Source of the DNA: Clostridia bacterium
GTDB taxonomy: Bacteria > Bacillota > Clostridia > Oscillospirales > Acutalibacteraceae
DNA: 9,958 bases
Direction of reading: 5' to 3'
NCBI GenBank assembly: GCA_017538005.1
Contig: JAFYJR010000082.1
Span: 1 to 9,958, forward strand
Shown here in pieces: positions 1 through 4,841 of this stretch. A model generated the notes under the pieces. The model did not search any database, was not told the DNA's origin, and saw nothing but the letters and a program-made list of their open reading frames with translations. Position 1 is the stretch's first letter. Every line of letters begins with the position of its first letter. Both the position numbers and the translations under genes were made by a program.

Positions 1-702
1 AAGCCTACTGTCACTGTGAAGGATAAAAATGGTAATGCGATTTCTAAGAGCTATTACACAATAACTTATTCAAACAGCAGTTCCAAGGCTGCAGGCAGTT
101 ATACAGTTAAAGTTACTTTCAAGGGTAACTACAGTGGAACGAAGACATTTACGTATAAGATACTGCCCCGTCAGGTAAGCGGTCTCAAGGTTTCGACGTT
201 TAATACAATCTCTTTGAAGCTGACCTGGACGAAGCTTGCGGAAGCCAAGTATTACAAGGTAGAGTATTCTACAGATGGTAAGACTTGGAAGACGGCGAGT
301 ACAGTTTCGACAAACTCGGCGACCGTTAAGAATCTGAAGGCCGGCACGAAGTATCAGTTCAGGGTAACGGCCTTGGACAGCACAAAGAAGGTCGCCGGTA
401 AGGCGAGTGCAGTATTGAAGACCGGAACGCTTTGCGCGAAGCCTGCAATATCTTCATTGAAGTCTGCCAAAGCCGGACAGGCAACGGCTACCTGGGGCAA
501 GGTGACGGGTGCTTCGAAGTACATTGTCTACAAGTCAACTGACAACAAGAAGTGGACAAAGGTTACCACAACAACAAAGACTTCTTACACACTTACAGGT
601 CTTACAAAAGGCAAGAAGATCTATGTTAAGATTGTTGCTGTTAATGCTTACAGCAAGAACAGTCCTGACAGTGCAGTTAAGAGTGTAACTGTTAAGAAGT
701 AA
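1..702 (+). CDS. Fibronectin type III domain surface protein, C-terminal part (5' end outside window)
   Basis: The reading frame is open from the first base, so the start lies upstream; 233 residues are visible. Residues 1-56 resemble the bacterial Ig-like repeat that ends in a G-x-Y-x-V-x-V ... GNYSGT ... Y-K-I-L-P pattern. Two Fn3-like domains follow at about 57-143 and 146-233, each with the WTKL/WGKV strand, a Y-x-V-Y/E-Y-S strand, a 'NLKAGTKYQFRV' or 'GLTKGKKIYVKI' turn and an alternating V/A end strand. The protein is rich in Lys, Thr and Ser and has one cysteine. No LPXTG or membrane anchor is present at the C-terminus. Such domains are typically spacers or carbohydrate/protein-binding modules on secreted proteins; a catalytic or adhesive region may lie upstream, outside the window. 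Family confidence is good, specific function unknown. A strong terminator follows directly. Confidence 0.85.
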   Translation, partial: KPTVTVKDKNGNAISKSYYTITYSNSSSKAAGSYTVKVTFKGNYSGTKTFTYKILPRQVSGLKVSTFNTISLKLTWTKLAEAKYYKVEYSTDGKTWKTASTVSTNSATVKNLKAGTKYQFRVTALDSTKKVAGKASAVLKTGTLCAKPAISSLKSAKAGQATATWGKVTGASKYIVYKSTDNKKWTKVTTTTKTSYTLTGLTKGKKIYVKIVAVNAYSKNSPDSAVKSVTVKK

Positions 703-713
703 AGATTATTTAG

Positions 714-748
714 AAAGCTCTCGGTTTTAACCGAGAGCTTTTTTGTTT
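714..748 (+). terminator. Rho-independent terminator of the Fn3 protein gene
   Basis: An 11-bp perfect stem pairs 714-724 (AAAGCTCTCGG) with 731-741 (CCGAGAGCTTT), with a 6-nt loop and a T-rich tail through 748. It lies 11 bases after the stop codon. Confidence 0.93.
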
Positions 749-760
749 TGATTTAGGAGG

Positions 761-792
761 AAAACTCACAAACTGCTGATTTTGTGAGTTTT
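761..792. repeat. Perfect inverted repeat, copy 1 of 2
   Basis: Arms 761-772 (AAAACTCACAAA) and 781-792 (TTTGTGAGTTTT) are perfect reverse complements, 12 bp, around the 8-nt loop CTGCTGAT. The same arms recur 52 bp downstream. The A-rich left arm and T-rich right arm could make a weak bidirectional terminator hairpin, but only three GC pairs are in the stem, and a strong terminator already lies at 714-748. A DNA operator is an alternative reading. Confidence 0.8.
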
Positions 793-812
793 TAAAGTTG
801 CTTTTGGGGTAG

Positions 813-844
813 AAAACTCACAAACTGTCGATTTTGTGAGTTTT
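813..844. repeat. Perfect inverted repeat, copy 2 of 2, over the likely promoter of the redox operon
   Basis: Arms 813-824 and 833-844 are identical to those of copy 1; only the 8-nt centre differs (CTGTCGAT instead of CTGCTGAT). The centre-to-centre distance to copy 1 is 52 bp, close to five helical turns. The symmetry centre (828/829) falls where a -35 element would lie for the extended -10 at 848-856. That suggests an operator, though a hairpin role in RNA read through from upstream is also possible. Confidence 0.8.
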
Positions 845-847
845 CTG

Positions 848-856
848 TGTTAGAAT
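848..856 (+). promoter_or_regulatory. Candidate extended -10 promoter of the redox operon
   Basis: TG-T-TAGAAT fits the extended -10 pattern (TGnTATAAT with one mismatch). The matching -35 region (about 828-833) has no good consensus and sits in the centre of inverted repeat 2. A start near 863 would give a leader of about 25 nt carrying the AAGGAG ribosome site at 875-880. Moderate support only. Confidence 0.45.
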
Positions 857-887
857 CGTATCGGAAAACGCACGAAGGAGTTTTATT

Positions 888-1418
888 ATGAAACGAATTG
901 TTGTTTTGATTGTTTCTATAGCGTTGCTGGGACTGGTCGGATGCGCGGCGAGCGAGCAGGGCGGCGAGGTGACGAGCCGCGGAGCTAGCGAAGCGGTGCT
1001 GGGAACGTTTGCCGCGACGGATATGGACGGCAACGCAGTTGACGAGAGTATTTTGAGCGGCAAGAAAGTGACCATGATAAATCTGTGGGCACCCTGGTGC
1101 GGTCCGTGCGTCGGTGAGATGCCGGACTTGCAGAAACTGAACGAGAAATATGCCGATAAAGGATTTCAGGTTATAGGTGTTATTGATGAGGCAGATCTGA
1201 ATAATGCTGATGAGACAATAAAGAATACGGGTGTCAAGTATCCTATACTGAAACTGGGTGATTCATCATCCGCGCTTTATCAGGCGGTAATCGGGCATCC
1301 GGAGTTTCAGAATGCCATTCCGTTTTCTTTCTTTGTTGACGAAAACGGCAAACAGATTGGGCAGGCATATACGGGTGCTTATGACTGGGAACCTATTGTT
1401 GAGGAACTGTTAAAATGA
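888..1418 (+). CDS. TlpA/redoxin-family thioredoxin-like lipoprotein
   Basis: 176 residues. The start ATG is preceded by AAGGAG at 875-880, 7 nt away. Residues 1-19 form a lipoprotein signal (MKR, hydrophobic core, lipobox LVGC, lipidated Cys19), so the mature protein should sit on the outer face of the membrane. The thioredoxin-fold domain (about 36-176) has the active site WAPWCGPC (catalytic pair Cys71/Cys74) and the cis-proline segment AIPFSFF (Pro145), both features of TlpA/ResA-type thiol-disulfide oxidoreductases. The family usually reduces disulfides on extracytoplasmic substrates using electrons from a membrane partner. Its stop overlaps the start of a CXXC microprotein, which itself overlaps a polyferredoxin membrane protein. 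That pairing suggests electrons come from the Fe-S protein rather than a CcdA/DsbD protein (inference). The substrate is unknown. Confidence 0.93.
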   Translation: MKRIVVLIVSIALLGLVGCAASEQGGEVTSRGASEAVLGTFAATDMDGNAVDESILSGKKVTMINLWAPWCGPCVGEMPDLQKLNEKYADKGFQVIGVIDEADLNNADETIKNTGVKYPILKLGDSSSALYQAVIGHPEFQNAIPFSFFVDENGKQIGQAYTGAYDWEPIVEELLK

Positions 1419-1561
1419 GTGAAAAGATAAAAAATTTAATTGCAGGCGGATTGCTTGGCTTAAGCGGAGTGTTTGTTTTCTTTGGAGCTTATCGAGGAGA
1501 AGTGCTGTCTGTTCTGGCGAAGGCAGTTAAGGTATGTCTTGAGTGTATTGGTATAGGCTGA
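1415..1561 (+). CDS. CD1871A-family CXXC motif-containing microprotein (48 aa)
   Basis: A 48-residue reading frame starts at the ATG of an ATGA overlap with the upstream stop; GAGG at 1401 may serve as ribosome site, and translational coupling is likely. Layout: a short basic N-terminus (MSEKIKN), one hydrophobic segment at about 8-25, the conserved 'AYRGEV' turn, an amphipathic stretch, and the C-terminal CLECIGIG motif with the CXXC pair Cys41/Cys44. The YRGEV and CLECIGIG signature matches, from memory, a small clostridial family named after C. difficile CD1871A. The gene lies between a thioredoxin-like lipoprotein and a membrane Fe-S protein, which is the family's usual place. The CXXC at the end of a single membrane helix could relay electrons or dithiols between these partners (inference). 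Its biochemical role is not established as far as I know. Confidence 0.88.
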   Translation: MSEKIKNLIAGGLLGLSGVFVFFGAYRGEVLSVLAKAVKVCLECIGIG

Positions 1562-2439
1562 TGGTTGAGAAGATCAGGAAAAACTTAAGACTTGTGGTGC
1601 AGTTTGCCTGGGTGGCTCTTACTAACGGATATGTTAAGGGCTGGAGAACAGGCGGCATTTTTGCCGGCAAAACAAAGATGTTTTGCACGCCGGGGCTTAA
1701 TTGTTATTCGTGTCCCGGCGCCTTGTTCTCCTGCCCTCTGGGAGCTCTGCAGGCTACACTTAACAGTGCGGAATACAAGTTTGCCTTTTATACTTTGGGT
1801 CTGATTATGGCCTTCGGTACGGTTTTGGGCCGCTTTGTATGCGGCTGGCTTTGTCCCTTCGGCCTGGTACAGGATTTGCTGTATAAAATACCGTTTTTTA
1901 AAAAGTTGAAATCGTTGCCGGGTGAGAAGTATCTCAGGTATTTGAAGTATGTGATATTGGTTTTGTTTGTGATACTTCTGCCTTTGTTTGCACTTGATAC
2001 TTTTGGTGTCGGTATACCCTGGTTCTGCAAGTGGATATGTCCTGCCGGCACTCTTGAGGCAGGTGTGCCTTTGGTTATAAGCAATTCGGGACTCAGGGCT
2101 CTTGTGGGCGGCCTGTATGCTCACAAGGTTGCAATACTTACTTTGCTGGTATTGCTCAGCATAGCGCTGTACAGGCCGTTTTGCAGGTATCTCTGCCCGC
2201 TTGGCGCGCTGTACGGTTTGTTTAACCCTGTCGCACTCACGAGGTTCAGCGTTGACAGCGACAAGTGCGACAGGTGCGGCGAATGTCAGCGCGCCTGCAA
2301 GTTTGACATACCCGTCTATGACAAGCCGAATTCCCTTGACTGTATAAGGTGTACTGACTGTATGAAGGCTTGCCCAAACAGAGCAATAGATTATTCCGTA
2401 AAACTTAAGGATTTACATGAAGAGGAGAAAAAGGTATAA
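1561..2439 (+). CDS. NapH/CcoG-like membrane 4Fe-4S binding protein
   Basis: 292 residues from ATG 1561, which overlaps the preceding stop as TGATG; a GTG at 1543 in frame is less likely. Several hydrophobic segments are visible (about 11-22, 74-98, 129-146, 178-205). Cysteine clusters on the loops are CTPGLNCYSC...SC (Cys42, 48, 51, 58), CGWLCP (94, 98), CKWICP (156, 160) and CRYLCP (208, 212). The last three are the paired CxxxCP motifs typical of NapH/NosR/RdxA-type proteins. The C-terminal ferredoxin domain has two 4Fe-4S motifs: Cys236/239/242/246 and Cys261/264/267/271. Relatives pass electrons across or along the membrane. Gene order suggests it feeds the thioredoxin-like lipoprotein, perhaps via the CXXC microprotein (inference). 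The final ~30 codons contain a promoter-like sequence. Confidence 0.9.
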   Translation: MVEKIRKNLRLVVQFAWVALTNGYVKGWRTGGIFAGKTKMFCTPGLNCYSCPGALFSCPLGALQATLNSAEYKFAFYTLGLIMAFGTVLGRFVCGWLCPFGLVQDLLYKIPFFKKLKSLPGEKYLRYLKYVILVLFVILLPLFALDTFGVGIPWFCKWICPAGTLEAGVPLVISNSGLRALVGGLYAHKVAILTLLVLLSIALYRPFCRYLCPLGALYGLFNPVALTRFSVDSDKCDRCGECQRACKFDIPVYDKPNSLDCIRCTDCMKACPNRAIDYSVKLKDLHEEEKKV

Positions 2440-2440
2440 T
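2412..2440 (+). promoter_or_regulatory. Sigma-A type promoter for the candidate small RNA
   Basis: TTTACA (2412-2417), a 17-bp spacer and a perfect TATAAT (2435-2440) lie across the end of the Fe-S protein gene. Transcription would start near 2447, giving an RNA of about 125 nt ending at the T8 tract at 2565-2572. No long reading frame lies in between, so this promoter is unlikely to serve a protein directly unless the terminator is read through. Confidence 0.6.
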
Positions 2441-2446
2441 TGCATT

Positions 2447-2572
2447 GACAATATAATATGAGCTTAACACATAAGCATATAGAGTTATGCCGGAGATCAG
2501 TGTTCATAGGAGCTCACGTTTTCATATTTTTGAGAGGTGATGCCTATGATTTGACACTGATTTCTTTTTTTT
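2447..2572 (+). ncRNA. Candidate structured small RNA or attenuated leader with terminator
   Basis: A start near 2447 is inferred from the upstream promoter; the end is the T8 tract at 2565-2572. The main hairpin has an 11-bp lower stem (2493-2503 with 2554-2564, one G-T pair), a 4-nt bulge TTTG on the 3' side only (2550-2553), a 7-bp upper stem (2504-2510 with 2543-2549) and a 32-nt apical region in which TCAC 2514-2517 can pair with GTGA 2537-2540. A weak 5-bp hairpin (2470-2474 with 2485-2489) precedes it. The hairpin certainly can terminate the redox operon. Its length, bulge and large apex exceed a plain terminator, so a dedicated sRNA or a regulatory leader for the antitoxin gene is possible. 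It does not match any riboswitch class I recognise. Confidence 0.5.
2493..2572 (+). terminator. Bulged rho-independent terminator after the redox operon
   Basis: The 18 paired bases described for the candidate RNA are followed directly by eight T (2565-2572). It lies 53 nt after the stop of the Fe-S protein gene and so also ends that operon. Confidence 0.8.
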
Positions 2573-2577
2573 ACATA

Positions 2578-2614
2578 TTGAAATAATTATAAGGTAGGTA
2601 TATAATAATTATTA
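2578..2614 (+). promoter_or_regulatory. Promoter and palindromic operator candidate of the antitoxin gene
   Basis: TTGAAA (2578-2583), a 17-bp spacer and a perfect TATAAT (2601-2606) give a strong sigma-A promoter, with a start near 2613. A perfect 12-bp palindrome, TAATAATTATTA (2603-2614), overlaps the -10 box and the start site. CopG/ribbon-helix-helix antitoxins commonly repress their own promoters through such sites, so autoregulation is a reasonable inference. Confidence 0.65.
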
Positions 2615-2638
2615 GAATATAGTGTAGGGTGTTTCAAA

Positions 2639-2848
2639 ATGAGAGATGAATACGAAATTGAAAAACTCAATCCCAGAAAGAATCCGTATGCCGAACATGT
2701 GAAGAAGCAGATTACAATAAATATCGACAGCGATATTATAGCTTACTTCAAAGCTCTGGCAGATGAGACCGGAGTTCCCTATCAGACACTTATCAATCTT
2801 TATTTAAAACAGTGCGTGCGGGAAGGGAAAAGGCTGAGCTTTAAGTAA
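2639..2848 (+). CDS. BrnA/CopG-like ribbon-helix-helix antitoxin, orphan
   Basis: 69 residues. The ATG has a weak upstream AGGGTG ribosome site (2625-2630). After an acidic N-terminus (MRDEYEIEKLNPRKNPYAEHVKKQ), residues about 29-57 form the ribbon-helix-helix pattern: strand ITINID, helix SDIIAYFKALADETG, then helix PYQTLINLYLKQCV with a basic tail. The 'KKQITINIDSDII.YFK.LA.ETGVPYQTLINLYL' arrangement is that of BrnA-type and related CopG antitoxins. No toxin gene (BrnT or RelE-like) is next to it: the upstream side holds a terminator and the downstream side a terminator and a tRNA. It may therefore be a solitary DNA-binding regulator or a remnant of a toxin-antitoxin pair. It has its own strong promoter with an overlapping palindrome. 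Confidence 0.82.
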   Translation: MRDEYEIEKLNPRKNPYAEHVKKQITINIDSDIIAYFKALADETGVPYQTLINLYLKQCVREGKRLSFK

Positions 2849-2860
2849 AACTACAGACAG

Positions 2861-2890
2861 AAAAAACCACCCCGAAAGGAGTGGTTTTTT
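2861..2890. terminator. Bidirectional terminator between the antitoxin gene and tRNA-Val
   Basis: A6 followed by CCAC-C-CC, a GAAA tetraloop, GG-A-GTGG and a run of T gives a stem with one C-A mismatch, flanked by A and T runs. It can stop transcription from the antitoxin gene on the plus strand and from the tRNA on the minus strand; it abuts the tRNA CCA end. Confidence 0.88.
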
Positions 2891-2966
2891 TGGTGGACGT
2901 TACAGGACTCGAACCTGTGACCTCCCGCACGTCAAGCGGAAGCGCTACCAGCTGCGCTAAACGTCC
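2891..2966 (-). tRNA. tRNA-Val (anticodon GAC)
   Basis: The minus strand folds as a complete 76-nt cloverleaf. The acceptor GGACGTT pairs with AACGTCC, the D stem is GCGC/GCGC with an AGCTGGTA loop, the anticodon stem TCCGC/GCGGG encloses the loop TTGACGT, the variable loop is AGGTC, and the T stem ACAGG/CCTGT encloses TTCGAGT. The discriminator A and the CCA end are encoded. With U33 as the second loop base the anticodon is GAC, reading GUC and GUU valine codons. A bidirectional terminator follows directly. Confidence 0.95.
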
Positions 2967-2969
2967 TTG

Positions 2970-2998
2970 TTGGTTTTTAGTCGTGGGTATATTATAAT
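2970..2998 (+). promoter_or_regulatory. Possible promoter of the flavodoxin-fold gene
   Basis: A perfect plus-strand TATAAT (2993-2998) is preceded at 17 bp by TTGGTT (2970-2975), a weak -35. The start would be near 3005, leaving a leader of about 27 nt that includes the ribosome site at 3019-3025. It overlaps the tRNA promoter, so the two may compete. Confidence 0.45.
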
Positions 2999-3019
2999 TA
3001 AGTCACAGGTAAATTGCAA
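2991..3019 (-). promoter_or_regulatory. Promoter of tRNA-Val
   Basis: On the minus strand TTGCAA (3014-3019), a 17-bp spacer and a perfect TATAAT (2991-2996) lie 25 nt before the tRNA 5' end, placing the start near 2984. The -10 box shares bases with a plus-strand TATAAT at 2993-2998. Confidence 0.7.
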
Positions 3020-3031
3020 GAGGTGAATCCT

Positions 3032-3649
3032 ATGAAAGTATTGATAATTAACGGAAGTCCGAGAGTGGGCGGTAATACATCCATTGCCATTGATGAGATG
3101 GTGAAGGTCTTTGCTGACGAGGGCGTTGAGACTGAGGTTGTGCAGGTGGGCAATCAGGATATCAGAGGTTGTGTGGCCTGCGGTTCGTGTTACAAGTTGG
3201 GTAAGTGCGTGTTTGATGATGTGGTAAATGAGCTTGCGCCGAAGTTTCAAGAGGCGGACGGGCTGGTTGTCGCGTCGCCGGTTTATTATGCTTCGGCGAA
3301 TGCGACGCTGATCGCGTGTTTGGACAGGTTGTTTTACAGTTCGCATTTTGACAAGACGATGAAGGTCGGCGCAAGCGTTGCCGTGGCGCGCAGAGGCGGT
3401 GCATCCGCGACATTTGATGAACTCAACAAGTACTTTACCATCTGCGGTATGCCCGTGGCCTCCAGCCAGTACTGGAACAGCGTCCACGGCAGGGAAAAGG
3501 GTGAGGCCTCAGAGGATGCGGAAGGCCTTCAGACGATGAGGACACTTGCCCGCAACATGACTTTCCTGATGAAGTCAATTGCGCTTGGCAAGGAGAAGTA
3601 CGGCCTTCCGGAGAAGGAACCCTGGGCACCGACACACTTCATTCGCTGA
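3032..3649 (+). CDS. Flavodoxin-fold NAD(P)H-dependent oxidoreductase / iron-sulfur flavoprotein
   Basis: 205 residues. ATG 3032 is chosen because AGAGGTGA lies 7 nt upstream; an in-frame TTG at 3014 has no such site. The fold begins with strand MKVLIINGSP, followed by the FMN phosphate loop GSPRVGGNTS (residues 8-17), typical of the NADPH-dependent FMN reductase family. A compact motif CVACGSCYKLGKC (Cys47, 50, 53, 59; CX2CX2CX5C) follows, as in archaeal and clostridial iron-sulfur flavoproteins, where it binds a 4Fe-4S cluster. The loop ASPVYYASANATL (81-93) should contact the flavin ring. The protein is likely a cytoplasmic FMN enzyme or electron carrier; substrate unknown. It is a single gene between tRNA-Val and a bidirectional terminator. 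Confidence 0.88.
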   Translation: MKVLIINGSPRVGGNTSIAIDEMVKVFADEGVETEVVQVGNQDIRGCVACGSCYKLGKCVFDDVVNELAPKFQEADGLVVASPVYYASANATLIACLDRLFYSSHFDKTMKVGASVAVARRGGASATFDELNKYFTICGMPVASSQYWNSVHGREKGEASEDAEGLQTMRTLARNMTFLMKSIALGKEKYGLPEKEPWAPTHFIR

Positions 3650-3660
3650 AAACAAGATTG

Positions 3661-3691
3661 AAAAACCCCGCCTGTTCAGGCGGGATTTTTT
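3661..3691. terminator. Bidirectional terminator between the flavodoxin-fold gene and fic
   Basis: An 8-bp perfect GC-rich stem, CCCGCCTG (3667-3674) with CAGGCGGG (3677-3684), is flanked by A5 on the left and T6 on the right, so it can end both the plus-strand gene (stop at 3649) and the minus-strand fic gene (stop at 3693). Confidence 0.93.
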
Positions 3692-3692
3692 G

Positions 3693-4739
3693 TTAAGCTT
3701 TAACATAGCGGGAACCTCTTGATGCGCCTATTCTTTTGATTTGCCCCTCTTTTATCATTTTGCCGAGAACAGCTTCGACTGTTGTCGGACTGATGTCAGG
3801 GTGAATTTTGCAGATTTCCGCTTTGGATATCGGAATCAGACTGTTTAAAACGGTGGCTTCTATACGCGCTGATTTTGTTATGCGCTTTCCGTGAACAACT
3901 GCAAACCGATTGTCGAGTTCCTTGTAGCACATGTAAAGTGTTGAAAGGAAATTTTGCATGAACGGGAAGTAATTATTTGCATTTGTGTCCCAATCGGAGG
4001 ATGAGCGTTTAAGGGCATCATAGTATAAATCTTTGTATCTGTTAATCTGTTCTTCGAAAGAGATATACTTGCCTGCGTCAAATCCGATTTTGTAAAGAAG
4101 GAGCAGGGAAAGGAGTCTGGACATTCTGCCGTTTCCGTCCCTGAAAGGATGTATACACAAAAAACCAAGGATAACACATGGTATAAGCAACAATTTATTT
4201 ATGTGGGAATTTGAGCAGGCATCAAGGTATGCAAGTTCCAACTGCTCCATTGCCGCGGCGGTTTCGTCAGCAGGAACAGGTCTGAACCTGACACTGCGGT
4301 TGCCTCCTGAGTCAACCTCGATGATTACATTGTCTGTCTGCTTATATTTCCCGGCAAGATCATCTCCTGAGGGGGACATCATAGTTTCATGCAGAAGCAG
4401 GATGTCCTTTACGCAGAAATTTAAGTGTTCATATCCTGAATGAATCATATTGAGCGCATCGCGATAACCGGCTATTTCGGCCTCGTCATGGTTAAGCGGT
4501 GCGCTGCTGTTGTTTACGATGTCTGCAATACGTTTATCACTTGTAATGATACCTTCGATAGCATTTGAACTCTTTACTGATTGTACTTTGGCGATGGATT
4601 CCAGTTCGGTAAACACCTTTTCATAACGCTCTTTCCGTGTTCCGGCAGCAGTCTGTAAAGAATAAATGTTACTTGTTATATCGACGAGATTTGTCGGAAG
4701 CAGACCGTTATCAAGGAAACTGTAGTCAAATTTTCTCAT
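3693..4739 (-). CDS. Fic-domain protein, class II (N-terminal inhibitory motif), with C-terminal winged helix
   Basis: 348 residues from the ATG at 4739, which has AAAGGAG 8 nt upstream; an in-frame ATG at 4784 would overlap the promoter. Domains: Fic_N region (about 1-85), Fic core (about 90-270) and a winged-helix-like end (about 295-348). The catalytic motif HPFRDGNGRMSR (197-208) is complete, including His197, the acidic Asp201 and the second Arg. The segment SNAIEG (58-63) fits the inhibitory (S/T)xxxE(G/N) motif placed N-terminal to the core, so this is a self-inhibited class II enzyme. Fic enzymes usually transfer AMP from ATP to a hydroxyl side chain of a target protein. The C-terminal helix-turn-helix (ISKAEICKIHPDISPTTVEAVLGKM) may bind DNA or the target. 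No antitoxin partner is adjacent. The target is unknown. Confidence 0.93.
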   Translation of the reverse strand: MRKFDYSFLDNGLLPTNLVDITSNIYSLQTAAGTRKERYEKVFTELESIAKVQSVKSSNAIEGIITSDKRIADIVNNSSAPLNHDEAEIAGYRDALNMIHSGYEHLNFCVKDILLLHETMMSPSGDDLAGKYKQTDNVIIEVDSGGNRSVRFRPVPADETAAAMEQLELAYLDACSNSHINKLLLIPCVILGFLCIHPFRDGNGRMSRLLSLLLLYKIGFDAGKYISFEEQINRYKDLYYDALKRSSSDWDTNANNYFPFMQNFLSTLYMCYKELDNRFAVVHGKRITKSARIEATVLNSLIPISKAEICKIHPDISPTTVEAVLGKMIKEGQIKRIGASRGSRYVKA

Positions 4740-4753
4740 TATTTTATCTCCTT

Positions 4754-4841
4754 TTCTGCATATATTATAGCAATTTATATGCATAAAATCAAGAGATTAA
4801 GGGCATTATATGCATAAAAATTGTAAGATTATATGCAGAAA
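4754..4841. repeat. Cluster of four ATATGCA(T/G)AA elements at the fic promoter
   Basis: TTATATGCATAAAA occurs twice exactly (4775-4788 and 4806-4819), 31 bp apart, close to three helical turns. The variant ATATGCAGAA occurs at 4831-4840 on the plus strand and at 4754-4763 on the minus strand, so the set is bounded by inverted copies. The outer right copy overlaps the end of the rRNA methyltransferase gene. The elements straddle the fic -35/-10 region and could be regulator binding sites. Confidence 0.6.
4764..4792 (-). promoter_or_regulatory. Promoter of the fic gene
   Basis: On the minus strand TTGATT (4787-4792), a 17-bp spacer and TGC-TATAAT (extended -10, box at 4764-4769) lie 25 nt before the fic start codon, giving a leader of under 20 nt that carries the ribosome site. 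Repeated ATATGCA elements overlap it. Confidence 0.7.

Noticed and set aside
761..844. CRISPR array
   Set aside because: Only two repeat copies, each palindromic, with a single 20-bp gap between them and no cas genes in the window.
1543..1560. Upstream GTG start for the Fe-S membrane protein
   Set aside because: It would extend into the CXXC microprotein; ATG 1561 makes the usual TGATG stop-start overlap and a natural N-terminus.
1585..2124. 179-codon minus-strand open frame opposite the Fe-S membrane protein
   Set aside because: The cysteine motifs on the plus strand show which strand is coding.
2445..2457. TTGACA followed after one base by TATAAT
   Set aside because: The boxes are one base apart instead of about 17, and no -10 lies at the right distance from TTGACA, so they do not form one promoter.
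4740..4784. Longer N-terminus of the Fic protein starting at 4784
   Set aside because: It would cover the promoter and ribosome site; the ATG at 4739 has an ideal AAAGGAG upstream and starts the typical Fic_N sequence.
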